From an uncultured Prevotella sp. (GTDB lineage: Bacteria; Bacteroidota; Bacteroidia; Bacteroidales; Bacteroidaceae): DNA of 64,000 nt. Both the position numbers and the translations under genes were made by a program. This document shows, piece after piece, positions 24,876 through 33,395 of this stretch (within the stretch, counting starts at the first letter, position 1; each line of letters begins with the position of its first letter). The stretch spans positions 1 to 64,000 of the forward strand of contig CAMVAI010000005.1 of assembly GCA_947165435.1 (NCBI GenBank), written 5' to 3'. The notes below the pieces were generated by a model, which saw nothing but the letters and a program-made list of their open reading frames with translations, was not told the origin of the DNA and did no database searches.

Positions 24876-26122
24876 AAAACGGAGAGAAAAGAAAGCATGA
24901 AGATATGAAGCACGGATATATATATAAAAATAGGTGTAGCAGCAAGGTAAAGGCCCTTTGGCCCTGCTGCGTGCTTGCCCTGTTGCTTGTTGCCAGCTGT
25001 CGGACGGACGACACCATCGTCTATATAGAAGACCACGACACCGGCATCGCGGCCGAGCGGACTGAGGCGGTAGGCATGTACGTGCTCTGCGAGGGCAACA
25101 TGGGGTCGAACAAGTGTACGCTGGACTATCTCGACCTCACGGGGCAGAACGGCGGCACCATCCACTATCTGCGCAACATCTATGCCGAGCGCAACCCCAA
25201 CGAGGTGAAGGAGCTGGGCGACGTGGGCAACGACATCCAGATATACGGCTCGCGGCTGTGGCTCGTTATCAACTGTTCCAACAAGGTGGAGGTGTGCCGT
25301 GCCGCCGATGCCGTGAAGATTGGCAAGATAGATGTGCCCAACTGCCGATATGTGGCCTTCCACGACGGCTATGCCTACGTGAGCAGCTATGTGGGTCCGG
25401 TGAACGTCACCCAGGATGCTCCGCTGGGGCAGGTCTATAAGATTGACACACTGTCGCTGCAGGTGGTAGGCCGCGTGACGGTAGGCTACCAGCCCGACGA
25501 GCTGGCGGTAGTGGGCGACAGGCTCTATGTGGCCAACAGCGGCGGCTATCGCGTGCCCGACTACGACAGGACGGTCAGCGTGATAGACCTGAACACCTTT
25601 ACCGAGGAGCGCAAGATAGACGTGGCCCCCAACCTGCACCGCTGCCGTGCCGACCAGTACGGACAGGTGTGGGTGACATCGCGCGGCGACTATTTTGACA
25701 ACCCCTCGCGGCTCTGCTGGCTACAGCCCGACGGCAACGGACAGATGCAGAAGGGTGGGCAGATAGATGTGGCCGTGAGCGACATGTGCATCGTGGGCGA
25801 CTCGCTGTACTACGTCGGTGTGCAGTTCAACTACAATACCATGCGCAACGACGTGTCGTTCGGCATCGTGAATGTGAAGACCCACCAGTCGGTGACCAAC
25901 ATGCTCACCAACGCCCCCGAGGCCCTGGCCATGCAGTTGCCCTACGGCATCATCGTCAATCCGCAGGGGCGCGACTTCTACCTGATGGATGCCAAGGACT
26001 ACGTGTCGAGCGGACAGCTGCTGCACTTCCGGGCCGACGGCTCGTTCGACTATAGCGTGTGGACCGGCGACATACCGGCGCATGCCGTATTTCTGACAAA
26101 AAACATAAAAGCAAATGAATAA
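24872..26122 (+). CDS. btuG: BtuG-like surface B12-binding beta-propeller lipoprotein
   Basis: A 416-residue (or 405 from ATG 24905) lipoprotein with lipobox LVASC in VLALLLVASCRTDD. The mature part has repeated YncE/DUF5074-like propeller blades: VGMYVLCEGNMGSNKCTLDY, NDIQIYGSRLWLVINCSNKV, TVGYQPDELAVVGDRLYVAN, YGQVWVTSRGDYFDN. In Bacteroides, BtuG is a seven-bladed propeller that binds B12 very tightly and caps BtuB. The fold, the lipoprotein signal and the 4-bp overlap with btuB support the same role here (inference from context and family). It overlaps the next gene by 8 bp. Confidence 0.82.
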   Translation: MKNGEKRKHEDMKHGYIYKNRCSSKVKALWPCCVLALLLVASCRTDDTIVYIEDHDTGIAAERTEAVGMYVLCEGNMGSNKCTLDYLDLTGQNGGTIHYLRNIYAERNPNEVKELGDVGNDIQIYGSRLWLVINCSNKVEVCRAADAVKIGKIDVPNCRYVAFHDGYAYVSSYVGPVNVTQDAPLGQVYKIDTLSLQVVGRVTVGYQPDELAVVGDRLYVANSGGYRVPDYDRTVSVIDLNTFTEERKIDVAPNLHRCRADQYGQVWVTSRGDYFDNPSRLCWLQPDGNGQMQKGGQIDVAVSDMCIVGDSLYYVGVQFNYNTMRNDVSFGIVNVKTHQSVTNMLTNAPEALAMQLPYGIIVNPQGRDFYLMDAKDYVSSGQLLHFRADGSFDYSVWTGDIPAHAVFLTKNIKANE

Positions 26123-27221
26123 GACGATTCTCTCTTTCGCTATGCTGATAGCAGCAGTGCCAGCTGCGGCACAGCGCATGACCGACGGCGACACCCACGA
26201 GAAGACCGTGCTGCGCGTGGTGGAATACAGGCCGGCACCGGGCCAGTTTGTCAATGTTCACCCGGAATACCAGAACGGCGACACCTACGGGCAGATGCTC
26301 GACAAGTGTACGAAGGTGATGGCTACCGATGACGCCTCCATCATATCGCTGGGCGGCTACGGCGGCTACATCACCTTCATGTTCGACCACTCCATAGCCA
26401 ACGTGCCCGACCAGGCGGACATCGTCATCTTGGGTAATGCCCACACCGGCAATTCGGAACCCGGCATCGTCATGGTGTCGAAGGATGTCAATGGCAACGG
26501 GCAGCCCGACGACCCGTGGTACGAGCTGAAGGGTGCGGCCGACGACGACGGTACGGCGCGATACGGCTATACCATCACCTACGGGCGACCACTTACTGAG
26601 ACGCGCGACGAACAGCAAAGCAGCATCTCGCGATTCGTGACCATCGAGCAGTACATACCCTGGACCGACAGCGAGGGGCACAGCGGATACATGCACAAGA
26701 ACAGTTACCACACGCAGTGCTACTTCCCCCAGTGGGTGGATGACGCAGAGCTGTCGTTCAGCGGCACGCTGCTGCCCGCCAACGCCACGAATACCGCCAC
26801 ACCACCGGCCGAGAACTGGGTTCTGAGCGAGTTTGCATGGGGCTATGCCGACAACAAGGGCAGGACAGACATCGAGGGCAACAGCTTCGACTTCGGCCAT
26901 GCCGTGGATGCCGACCGGAAACCTGTGGAAATCGATTTTGTCGATTTCATCCGCGTCTATAATGCTGAGAACCAGGACTGCGGGTGGATTGGCGAGACAT
27001 CGACCGAGGTGTGCTATGCCTACGATGCCCATCTGGACGAGTCGATAGTCGCCATACGCAGCAGTCTGGCGGGTGTCGCTACCATCAGCCGCGATGCCGC
27101 ACGGCCCGTTGGCTACTATACCATCGACGGAAAGCCGCTTGCCGCCCCGCAGCAGGGGCTCCTTCTGGTGCGCATGGCCGACGGCACGGTGACGAAACGG
27201 TTGGTAAAAAGGAAACAATAA
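26115..27221 (+). CDS. Secreted surface protein of the B12 locus with T9SS-like C-terminal segment
   Basis: A 368-residue exported protein with signal peptide MNKTILSFAMLIAAVPAAAQ. The body contains GGYGGYITFMFDHSIANVPD, FVILGNAHTGN-like and VNGNGQPDDPWYELKG (a possible Ca-binding DxNGxGxxDD loop), and FVDFIRVYNAEN, a beta-sandwich of unknown function typical of cell-surface proteins next to btuB in Bacteroidetes. The C-terminus (YYTIDGKPLAAPQQGLLLVR, then a basic end) resembles a T9SS sorting segment. Position between the BtuG-like gene and the DUF4465 gene makes a B12-handling accessory role likely but unproven. It overlaps the preceding gene by 8 bp. Confidence 0.7.
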   Translation: MNKTILSFAMLIAAVPAAAQRMTDGDTHEKTVLRVVEYRPAPGQFVNVHPEYQNGDTYGQMLDKCTKVMATDDASIISLGGYGGYITFMFDHSIANVPDQADIVILGNAHTGNSEPGIVMVSKDVNGNGQPDDPWYELKGAADDDGTARYGYTITYGRPLTETRDEQQSSISRFVTIEQYIPWTDSEGHSGYMHKNSYHTQCYFPQWVDDAELSFSGTLLPANATNTATPPAENWVLSEFAWGYADNKGRTDIEGNSFDFGHAVDADRKPVEIDFVDFIRVYNAENQDCGWIGETSTEVCYAYDAHLDESIVAIRSSLAGVATISRDAARPVGYYTIDGKPLAAPQQGLLLVRMADGTVTKRLVKRKQ

Positions 27222-27281
27222 AACAATGTTTAATTCAGCAAATTAACCTATTCTTTCATTTTTATTAATAAAAAAATCATT

Positions 27282-28127
27282 ATGAAAAAACAAATTGTTT
27301 TCGCCTTTGCCGTGATGCTTTGCGGCATGGCAGCACTCACCTCTTGCTCGAAAGAGGACAACACAGTCAACTATCCCTATCCTAAAATCAAGGTGCTCAC
27401 CTTCGAGGACAACGACTGGAAGGGTGGTGTCAACTTTGTCGGCAAGTCCGACTGGAGCTCGCTCATCGATGACCCGCAGTATTACGGCCCGTTGCTCTAT
27501 CCCTCCTTCTATAAGGAAGGCGATCCCCTCTACGGATGGTATGACAAGGGCAACACCAAACTCGCCAGCGAGCTGGTCAATGCCTATGGCGACGGTGCTT
27601 ACTGGTCTGGCGGTATAGCCATTTCCAACTACATCGATGCTGACCTTACCCATGGCGACTACAACCATCAGTTGGCTGTTCCCGCAGGTAACGGCTCGCA
27701 GAACTTCGCCGTCGTGTTCTGTAACAGCAATCCCACCATCAACCCCAAGAACCCACAGACTACGATGGAGTTTGGCGACGGTGGAGCTTATCAGTTCAAG
27801 TCGATGCTTATTAGCCCCACCACCTACCAGCTGAATGTTTCGAAGAACGGCAATGGCTACGCCAAGGCATTGACCAAGGAGGGCGACTATTTCACGCTGT
27901 CCATTCACGCCATGCTCAAGGATGCTGTGGTGGGCACTATTGATATCGACTTAGTCCGCGACGGCAAGTTCCTCGAAGGGTGGCAGAAAATTGACCTCAC
28001 CAGTCTTCCTGCTTGCGAGGGCCTGATGTTCACCATGGACAGCAATGATGCTGCTTGGGGTTATGTCAACCAGCCTACTTACTTCGCCATAGACGATGTT
28101 GAGGTTGACCTCCAGAACAAGAAGTGA
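27282..28127 (+). CDS. DUF4465-type lipoprotein of the B12 locus
   Basis: A 281-residue lipoprotein with signal MKKQIVFAFAVMLCGMAALT and lipobox LTSC. The mature region has the DUF4465 pattern: KVLTFEDNDWKGG near the start, WYDKGNTKLASE, YWSGGIAISNYIDAD, and a terminal beta-strand YFAIDDVEVDLQ. Proteins with this domain occur beside btuB/btuG in Bacteroidetes, and a second class of B12-binding lipoprotein (BtuH) has been described there. Whether this gene is that protein I cannot tell from sequence. Fourteen bases separate its stop from the btuF start. Confidence 0.72.
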   Translation: MKKQIVFAFAVMLCGMAALTSCSKEDNTVNYPYPKIKVLTFEDNDWKGGVNFVGKSDWSSLIDDPQYYGPLLYPSFYKEGDPLYGWYDKGNTKLASELVNAYGDGAYWSGGIAISNYIDADLTHGDYNHQLAVPAGNGSQNFAVVFCNSNPTINPKNPQTTMEFGDGGAYQFKSMLISPTTYQLNVSKNGNGYAKALTKEGDYFTLSIHAMLKDAVVGTIDIDLVRDGKFLEGWQKIDLTSLPACEGLMFTMDSNDAAWGYVNQPTYFAIDDVEVDLQNKK

Positions 28128-28141
28128 TTGGCGTGGCTTCA

Positions 28142-29329
28142 ATGAAATTTTTTCTGTTTCATATATTTAATCTAATCACTGTGATGGTGTTGCTATCATC
28201 GTGCGGGCGGCAGACTGCTGCCCGTCACGGTGGTGGCGACACTTTGACTTTCCGTTATGCCCGTCGGCTCATGGTGGAGCAACACGACGGCTATACTGTA
28301 GCCACGCTCTACAACCCGTGGCACGAAGGCAAGGTGCTCCACCGTTACGTGCTCGTGCCCCGCACGGCAGACCCCGCCGCTCTCGGCCTGTCGGCCCACG
28401 ACGGCACCATTGTGCGCACGCCGTTGCGTCGCAGCGTGGTGTTCACCACCGTGCATTGTGCGCTGATGGAGATGCTCGGCCAAGAGCAGCACATAGCCGG
28501 TGTGGCCGACCTGAAGTATATCAAGTTGCCCTATATCCACCGGCAGGTGAAGGCAGGGCGCATCGTGGACTGTGGCGACGGTATGAGTCCTGTCATCGAG
28601 AAAATCATCGACCTGCACCCTGATGCCATCTTCCTGTCGCCCTTTGAGAACAGCGGGGGCTACGGCAAGTTGGAAGAGATAGACATCCCCATCATCGAGT
28701 GTGCCGAATATATGGAGGGTTCGCCTTTGGCGCGTGCTGAGTGGATGCGCTTCTACGGCATGCTCTTCGGGTGTGAGCAGCGTGCCGACAGCCTCTTTGA
28801 GGTGGTAGATAGCAGCTATCATGCCCTGAAGACGCTCGCGGCGAGTCTTCAAGCGGAAAATGGTAAAACAGTAAAGAGTAAAACCGTAAATCGAGAATCT
28901 GAAAGGTCGGTTCTTCTCGACAAGGTGACGGGCAGCGTGTGGTATGTCCCCGGCGGACGGAGCACCATCGGACAGATGCTTGCCGATGCTCGCTGCCACT
29001 ATCCATGGGCAGCCGACGAGCATAGCGGCTCGGTGTCGCTGCCCTTCGAGACGGTGCTCGAAAGGGCGGGCGAGAGCGATATATGGCTGTTCCGATTTTC
29101 TGCCGACCACTTGATCAGCTACAGTGAACTGCTTGCCGAACATCCCGGCTACAGCCAGTTCCGTGCCTTCCGCAACAAGCAGGTGTATGGCTGTAATGTC
29201 GAGCAGTCGCTATTCTACGAGGAGTCGCCCTTCAGACCCGACTATCTGCTGTCCGACTTCATCAAGATTCTACATCCGGAGGTGCCGGGACTGCCCGCCC
29301 TGCGCTATTACCAGAAACTGCATGAATAG
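28142..29329 (+). CDS. btuF: ABC transporter substrate-binding lipoprotein, BtuF-like
   Basis: A 395-residue periplasmic binding lipoprotein (signal MKFFLFHIFNLITVMVLLSS, lipobox LSSC). The class III binding fold is seen in RSVVFTTVHCALMEMLGQE, IAGVADLKYIKLPYI, IDLHPDAIFLSPFENSGGYG and FRAFRNKQVYGCNVEQS. B12 specificity is inferred from the riboswitch-led operon. ATG 28142 places the lipobox normally; the GTG at 28124 overlaps the upstream stop. An odd low-complexity insert, NGKTVKSKTVNRES, is encoded by a degenerate array of (G)GTAAAA-like units at 28860-28905 and probably sits in the inter-lobe helix. Confidence 0.86.
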   Translation: MKFFLFHIFNLITVMVLLSSCGRQTAARHGGGDTLTFRYARRLMVEQHDGYTVATLYNPWHEGKVLHRYVLVPRTADPAALGLSAHDGTIVRTPLRRSVVFTTVHCALMEMLGQEQHIAGVADLKYIKLPYIHRQVKAGRIVDCGDGMSPVIEKIIDLHPDAIFLSPFENSGGYGKLEEIDIPIIECAEYMEGSPLARAEWMRFYGMLFGCEQRADSLFEVVDSSYHALKTLAASLQAENGKTVKSKTVNRESERSVLLDKVTGSVWYVPGGRSTIGQMLADARCHYPWAADEHSGSVSLPFETVLERAGESDIWLFRFSADHLISYSELLAEHPGYSQFRAFRNKQVYGCNVEQSLFYEESPFRPDYLLSDFIKILHPEVPGLPALRYYQKLHE

Positions 29330-29370
29330 AGGAACAACGCCAAGCCGCATGAATAGAGGAACCATTTGCT
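29322..29370 (+). repeat. 27-bp duplication of the btuC start region
   Basis: GCATGAATAGAGGAAC occurs around ATG 29322 and again around ATG 29349, 27 bp (nine codons) apart and in the same frame. The first ATG overlaps the btuF stop codon region. Confidence 0.9.
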
Positions 29371-30359
29371 GCCTGCTGCTCACGATAGCCATCGTACTGC
29401 TCTTCGCCCTCAACATTCTGGTGGGGTCGGTGTCCATACCTGCTGCCGACGTGGTGGGCATCCTCTTAGGCGACAGTACGGCAAAGGCGTCGTGGCAGTA
29501 CATCATCCTGCAGTCGCGGCTGCCGCAGGCACTTACCGCCCTGCTGGCCGGTGGGGCATTGGCCGTCAGCGGACTGATGCTGCAGACGGCCTTCCGCAAT
29601 CCGCTGGCAGGCCCCAGCGTCTTTGGCATCAACAGCGGTGCCGGACTGGGTGTCGCTCTGGTGATGCTGTTGTTGGGAGGCAGTATCTCGGCGGGTTCCG
29701 TCAGCCTCTCCGGCTTTATGGCAGTCCTCGTGGCAGCCTTCGTCGGGGCTATGGCGGTGATGTCGCTGATCTTCTTTTTTTCTACCCTTGTGCGCAACAA
29801 CGTCATGCTGCTCATTGTGGGTATCATGATAGGCTATATCAGCAACAGTGCCATCTCGCTGCTTAATTTCTTTGCCACCGACGAGGGGGTCAAGTCGTAT
29901 ATGGTATGGGGTATGGGCTCGTTTGGCGGTGTGTCGATGGACATGATGCCCCTTTTTGCAGTAGTCACTATGGCGGGGCTATTGGGGGCGGTAGTGCTTA
30001 TCAAACCGCTGAATGCCCTTCTGTTAGGCGACCGCTATGCCGAGAACCTGGGTATCGACATCGTGCGTACGCGCAACCTGCTGCTCATCGTCACCGGACT
30101 GCTGACCGCCATTGTCACCGCCTTCTGCGGCCCCGTAGCCTTCATCGGTCTGGCTGTGCCACATATCGCACGGCTGATGCTGCATACCGACAACCACCGT
30201 TCGCTGCTGCCTGCCACTATCCTCATGGGGGCTGTCGTAGCACTGGTGTGCAACCTGCTCTGTGTGCTTCCGGGCGAATCGGGGGTCATCCCCCTCAATG
30301 CCATCACACCACTCATCGGTGCGCCTGTCATCATCTATATCATTGCTAAGGGACGGTGA
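29322..30359 (+). CDS. btuC: ABC transporter permease, BtuC/FecCD family
   Basis: A 345-residue permease (336 if ATG 29349 is used) with about ten helices. FecCD blocks are intact: LPQALTALLAGGALAVSGLMLQ-type region (split by ALTALLAGG), FRNPLAGPSVFGINSGAGLG, FCGPVAFIGLAVPHIARLM and the C-terminal GVIPLNAITPLIGAPVIIYI. It would move B12 across the inner membrane. The start region is duplicated; 29322 overlaps the btuF stop, which favours coupling, but both ATGs are plausible. The expected next gene, the ATPase btuD, is absent from this position and from the whole window. Confidence 0.9.
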   Translation: MNRGTTPSRMNRGTICCLLLTIAIVLLFALNILVGSVSIPAADVVGILLGDSTAKASWQYIILQSRLPQALTALLAGGALAVSGLMLQTAFRNPLAGPSVFGINSGAGLGVALVMLLLGGSISAGSVSLSGFMAVLVAAFVGAMAVMSLIFFFSTLVRNNVMLLIVGIMIGYISNSAISLLNFFATDEGVKSYMVWGMGSFGGVSMDMMPLFAVVTMAGLLGAVVLIKPLNALLLGDRYAENLGIDIVRTRNLLLIVTGLLTAIVTAFCGPVAFIGLAVPHIARLMLHTDNHRSLLPATILMGAVVALVCNLLCVLPGESGVIPLNAITPLIGAPVIIYIIAKGR

Positions 30360-30992
30360 ACAGCGGGTCGGTGAGGTCGGTGCCGCTCTCTGTCCATCTG
30401 ACGATATAGGGCACGCACCAAGGGCCGTCACCTGTCCGCCGTTGATGGCGATGGTGCCACACAGCCCTAAATGGGTGCCCTGCGCGGGGTCGTAGCCTCC
30501 ACCGCCGATGGCAGCGGCGAATTTGCCGCCTTGGGCGGTTACGATGCCTCCGTTGATAGTGATGCTGCCGCCGGAGGTGTTGTTGAAACTGCCACCGATG
30601 CCGGCTGCTTCAAGTCCTCCCGTGACAGTGATGTTGCCGCCATTGATGATGAGGGTGCCTACCGCTACAGCACCAATCCCTGCATTACCAACGCTACAGC
30701 CGTTAATGACGAGCCGTCCGCTGTTGGCTGCTCCTCCGTTAATGGTCAGCGTCTGGCCTGCGCTTAGCTCGATGCCTTTCTCAGCGGTCAGTGTGTAGCC
30801 GTCGGTCAGGACGAGGGTTACGGTGCCGCTGATGGTGATGCGGCTGGTTATGGTCACATTGCTGTTTACCACATACGTTGCATCCGTCATCGTGGTGGTT
30901 CCGCTGGTGACGTTCACTTCCGCGGCCCATGCTTGCTGCGCCGCTGTCAGTACCAGTAGCCACAGTAGTATTTTCAGTTGTCTCATCGTCAT
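30346..30992 (-). pseudogene. Truncated and frameshifted secreted beta-helix protein
   Basis: The minus strand from 30992 encodes a clean signal peptide (KILLWLLVLTAAQQAWAAEV) and about 190 residues of regular beta-helix repeats (LTINGGAANSGRLVINGCSV, GTLIINGGNITVTGGLEAAG, GSITINGGIVTAQGG, GTIAINGGQVTA), as in Prevotella surface proteins. After GGQVTA the frame runs antisense into btuC. In the adjacent frame, starting at that same point, the DNA reads WCVPYIVRWTESGTDLTDPL, then FTVP and a stop at 30348-30346, a plausible piece of the same protein type. The gene thus appears to have lost internal sequence and its 3' part, ending 14 bp inside btuC. Confidence 0.75.
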
Positions 30993-31080
30993 CTTGTATT
31001 GTTGTTTAGTTTTTCATTTGTATGACACTTGAGGTGATGATAATCACTGAGCGTGTGTCAAAATACGGTAGTGATACAAA

Positions 31081-31167
31081 ACAACGGATTTCACGAATCT
31101 CGCGGATTTTAGCGAAGCCGGTAATCAGCAACAAACAAAAATCCGTAGAATCCGTGAAATCCGTTGT
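31081..31167 (-). terminator. 30-bp inverted repeat downstream of the TlpA-like gene
   Basis: Arm 31081-31110 (starts ACAACGGATTTCAC) pairs with 31138-31167 (ends GTGAAATCCGTTGT) with about 26 of 30 pairs and a 27-nt loop. It lies 5 bp past the stop of the minus-strand thioredoxin gene. The following T-run is short, so termination may be weak or the element may be a repeat in its own right. Confidence 0.6.
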
Positions 31168-31171
31168 GTTC

Positions 31172-32275
31172 TTACTGCAGCTGCGAGGCTACGAACTGTT
31201 CGAGAGCATCGCCGCGCAATCCCCGCTTCAGTATCTTTCCCTGCTGGTCAACGACGATGGTATGGGGGATGCTGTTGATGTCGAACTGCTGGGCGGCAGC
31301 ATTCTCCCATCCCTTGAGGTCGCTCATCTGCGGCCAGGGGATAGACAGGTCGGCAATGGCTTTCTGCCAAGCGTTACGGTCGGAGTCGAGCGATACACCC
31401 ACGATGCCCAGTCCGCGGTCTTTATACCGCTCGTAGAGGGAAATCATGAACGGCATGTCCTGTCGGCAGGGACCGCACCACGATGCCCAGAAGTCGATGA
31501 TGGTGATGCGGTGGGCATGCACCTCGGCGAGCATGCTGAGCGGCTTGCCGTCGGGTGCAGGCTGTGTGAAGTCGGGCAGCGAGGCCCCCTCGGCAGTATT
31601 TGCTGCGGCCTTGATGGCAGTCTGCAGCTGTTGTATGGCCGGTCTGTTACGCAGTGCGGCAGGCATGCGGTCTATGAGCCGCTGGCGTGTGGCATTGTCA
31701 ATAAGCTCCTCGGGGTAGTAGGTGAGCAGAAAGTAGCCGAACTCGTTGTCAATGTGCTTCTCGGCGGTACGGCATACGAGTGCCGAGAAGCGTTTGTTCA
31801 GCTGTTCTATCTGCCGCATGCCCTTTTGCTGCTCTTCCTGGCTGACGGTGTTGCCATAGATATGCTCGGCAATACGGTTGATTTCCAGTCCGATAGCCAT
31901 CACCGAGTCGTTGAGTTGCTGCCAGGCATCGTTGCACGATGTGCCGCCCACGCGACTGTTGCCGGGCGTGTCGGACAGTTTGATGCTGATGGTGCCGGGT
32001 TCGAGGAAGAAGGGGATGTTGATCTCGTTGCGTGCGGCACTGTAAATCATGCACAGGCGGACAGTATCGGTCTCACCGCTGAGCGAGAAGTGGCCGTCGC
32101 TGACGATGATGGTGTCTGTGGGCACGCCCTCAGTCATGTCGGTGGTCAGATAGAGGGTGTCGCCATCGGCCATGCTTTCAGCAGAGCCGTTGACCTGATA
32201 CGACTTCGACTGGCACGCGGCCATCAGCAGACCCGTTACGGTGAGTACGGCAAGGCCTTTGAGATGGGTTTGCAT
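31172..32275 (-). CDS. TlpA-like thioredoxin-domain lipoprotein (DUF4369 N-terminus)
   Basis: A 367-residue lipoprotein with lipobox AAC in GLLMAACQSKS. The N-terminal DUF4369-like beta domain (about 25-130; VNGSAESMADGDTLYL, FFLEPGTISIKL) is followed by a helical linker. A C-terminal AhpC/TSA-TlpA domain has FWASWCGPC with C267 and C270 as the redox pair and the cis-Pro region SIPHTIVV. It probably serves as a periplasmic or surface disulfide oxidoreductase. It lies 61 bp downstream of prs on the same strand. Confidence 0.88.
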   Translation of the reverse strand: MQTHLKGLAVLTVTGLLMAACQSKSYQVNGSAESMADGDTLYLTTDMTEGVPTDTIIVSDGHFSLSGETDTVRLCMIYSAARNEINIPFFLEPGTISIKLSDTPGNSRVGGTSCNDAWQQLNDSVMAIGLEINRIAEHIYGNTVSQEEQQKGMRQIEQLNKRFSALVCRTAEKHIDNEFGYFLLTYYPEELIDNATRQRLIDRMPAALRNRPAIQQLQTAIKAAANTAEGASLPDFTQPAPDGKPLSMLAEVHAHRITIIDFWASWCGPCRQDMPFMISLYERYKDRGLGIVGVSLDSDRNAWQKAIADLSIPWPQMSDLKGWENAAAQQFDINSIPHTIVVDQQGKILKRGLRGDALEQFVASQLQ

Positions 32276-32336
32276 AGGTGTGGGGTGTAATGCTATATAT
32301 ATAATAAGGTGTAACTATACGATGTACTGCGATACT

Positions 32337-33269
32337 CTATACGATGTACTGCGACGAGATGCTCTCGTTGTTGATGACGCGGCGTATGGTCTCGGCAAAC
32401 ATGTCGGCCACACTGAGCTGTTTCACCTTAGCGCAACGCTGCGTATAGGGTATGGAGTCGGTGAATACGATTTCCTCAAGGGCCGACTCCTGCACGCGGT
32501 CGCTGGCGGGCCCGCTCATGACGCAATGCGAGGCACAGGCACGCACCGTCTTGGCTCCGGCCTCTTTCATGATGTCGGCAGCCTTGGTGATGGTGCCGGC
32601 GGTATCGACCATATCGTCGATGATGACCACGTTCTTGTCGGCGACATCGCCGATAATCTGCATCGTGGCCACCACGTTGGCGCGCAGACGAGTCTTGTTG
32701 CACAGCACCAGCGGGCACTGCAGGTATTTGGCGTAGGTGTTGGCACGCTTGGAGCCGCCTACGTCGGGCGAAGCAATGACGAGGTTGTCAAGGTGCAGGC
32801 TCTGGAGGTAGGGCAGGATGACCCCCGAGGCATAGAGATGGTCAACGGGAACATCGAAGAATCCCTGAATCTGATCAGCATGGAGGTCCATCGTGATGAC
32901 ACGATCGACACCAGCCACGCTGAGCAGGTCGGCCACGAGCTTGGCACCGATGCTGACACGCGGCTTGTCCTTACGGTCTTGGCGGGCCCATCCGAAGTAG
33001 GGGATGACGGCATTGATGGTGCGTGCCGAGGCGCGCTTGGCAGCATCAATCATCAGCAGCAGCTCCATTAGATTGTCGGAGTTGGGGAAGGTGCTCTGCA
33101 CGAGGAAGATGTCGCGCCCTCGGATGCTTTCCTCGTAGGACACGGCAAACTCGCCGTCAGAGAATTTCGTGATTTGCAGCTCTCCCAACGGACAGCCGAG
33201 ACTCTGGCAGATTTTCTCTGCAAGGTACTTGGTGGCGGTACCTGAAAACACCATGTAATTCTTGTTCAT
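32337..33269 (-). CDS. prs: Ribose-phosphate pyrophosphokinase
   Basis: A 310-residue cytoplasmic enzyme making PRPP from ribose-5-phosphate and ATP. Diagnostic blocks are SDGEFAVSYEESIRGRD, PYFGWARQDRKDKPRVSIGA, VITMDLHADQIQGFFDVPVD, and the PRPP loop NVVIIDDMVDTAGTITKAA. Normal length for class I. The start follows an octanucleotide array in the spacer from the thiamine-phosphate-synthase-like gene. PRPP is used by NadC in this window. Confidence 0.96.
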   Translation of the reverse strand: MNKNYMVFSGTATKYLAEKICQSLGCPLGELQITKFSDGEFAVSYEESIRGRDIFLVQSTFPNSDNLMELLLMIDAAKRASARTINAVIPYFGWARQDRKDKPRVSIGAKLVADLLSVAGVDRVITMDLHADQIQGFFDVPVDHLYASGVILPYLQSLHLDNLVIASPDVGGSKRANTYAKYLQCPLVLCNKTRLRANVVATMQIIGDVADKNVVIIDDMVDTAGTITKAADIMKEAGAKTVRACASHCVMSGPASDRVQESALEEIVFTDSIPYTQRCAKVKQLSVADMFAETIRRVINNESISSQYIV

Positions 33270-33296
33270 CTTGTTTATTTTCGATTTTCAATTTTT

Positions 33297-33392
33297 TTGA
33301 TGTTTCGATGTTTCGGTATTTCGTTATTCCGGTATTTCGGTATTCCGTTATTTCGGTATTTCGGTATTGCGATATTTGCGGTATTCCGATTT
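33297..33392 (-). repeat. Octanucleotide array upstream of prs
   Basis: Read on the minus strand, the spacer consists of about eleven 8-nt units of the form CGRAATAM (for example CGGAATAC, CGAAATAC, CGAAATAA, CGGAATAA, CGAAACAT), starting near the upstream stop and ending about 25 nt before the prs ATG. Confidence 0.9.
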
Positions 33393-33395
33393 TCT

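Noticed and set aside
25956..27218. 420-residue minus-strand ORF opposite the third gene of the B12 operon
   Set aside because: The plus-strand protein has a signal peptide and a sorting-type C-terminus and fits the operon; the antisense frame has neither.
30024..30345. C-terminal part of the 322-residue minus-strand frame from the beta-helix gene
   Set aside because: This portion is antisense to btuC and has no beta-helix pattern; it is frame run-through after the truncation, so only 30346-30992 is called.
31022..32290. 422-residue plus-strand ORF opposite the TlpA-like gene
   Set aside because: Antisense shadow of a gene with clear WCGPC and lipobox motifs; it also runs through the terminator hairpin.
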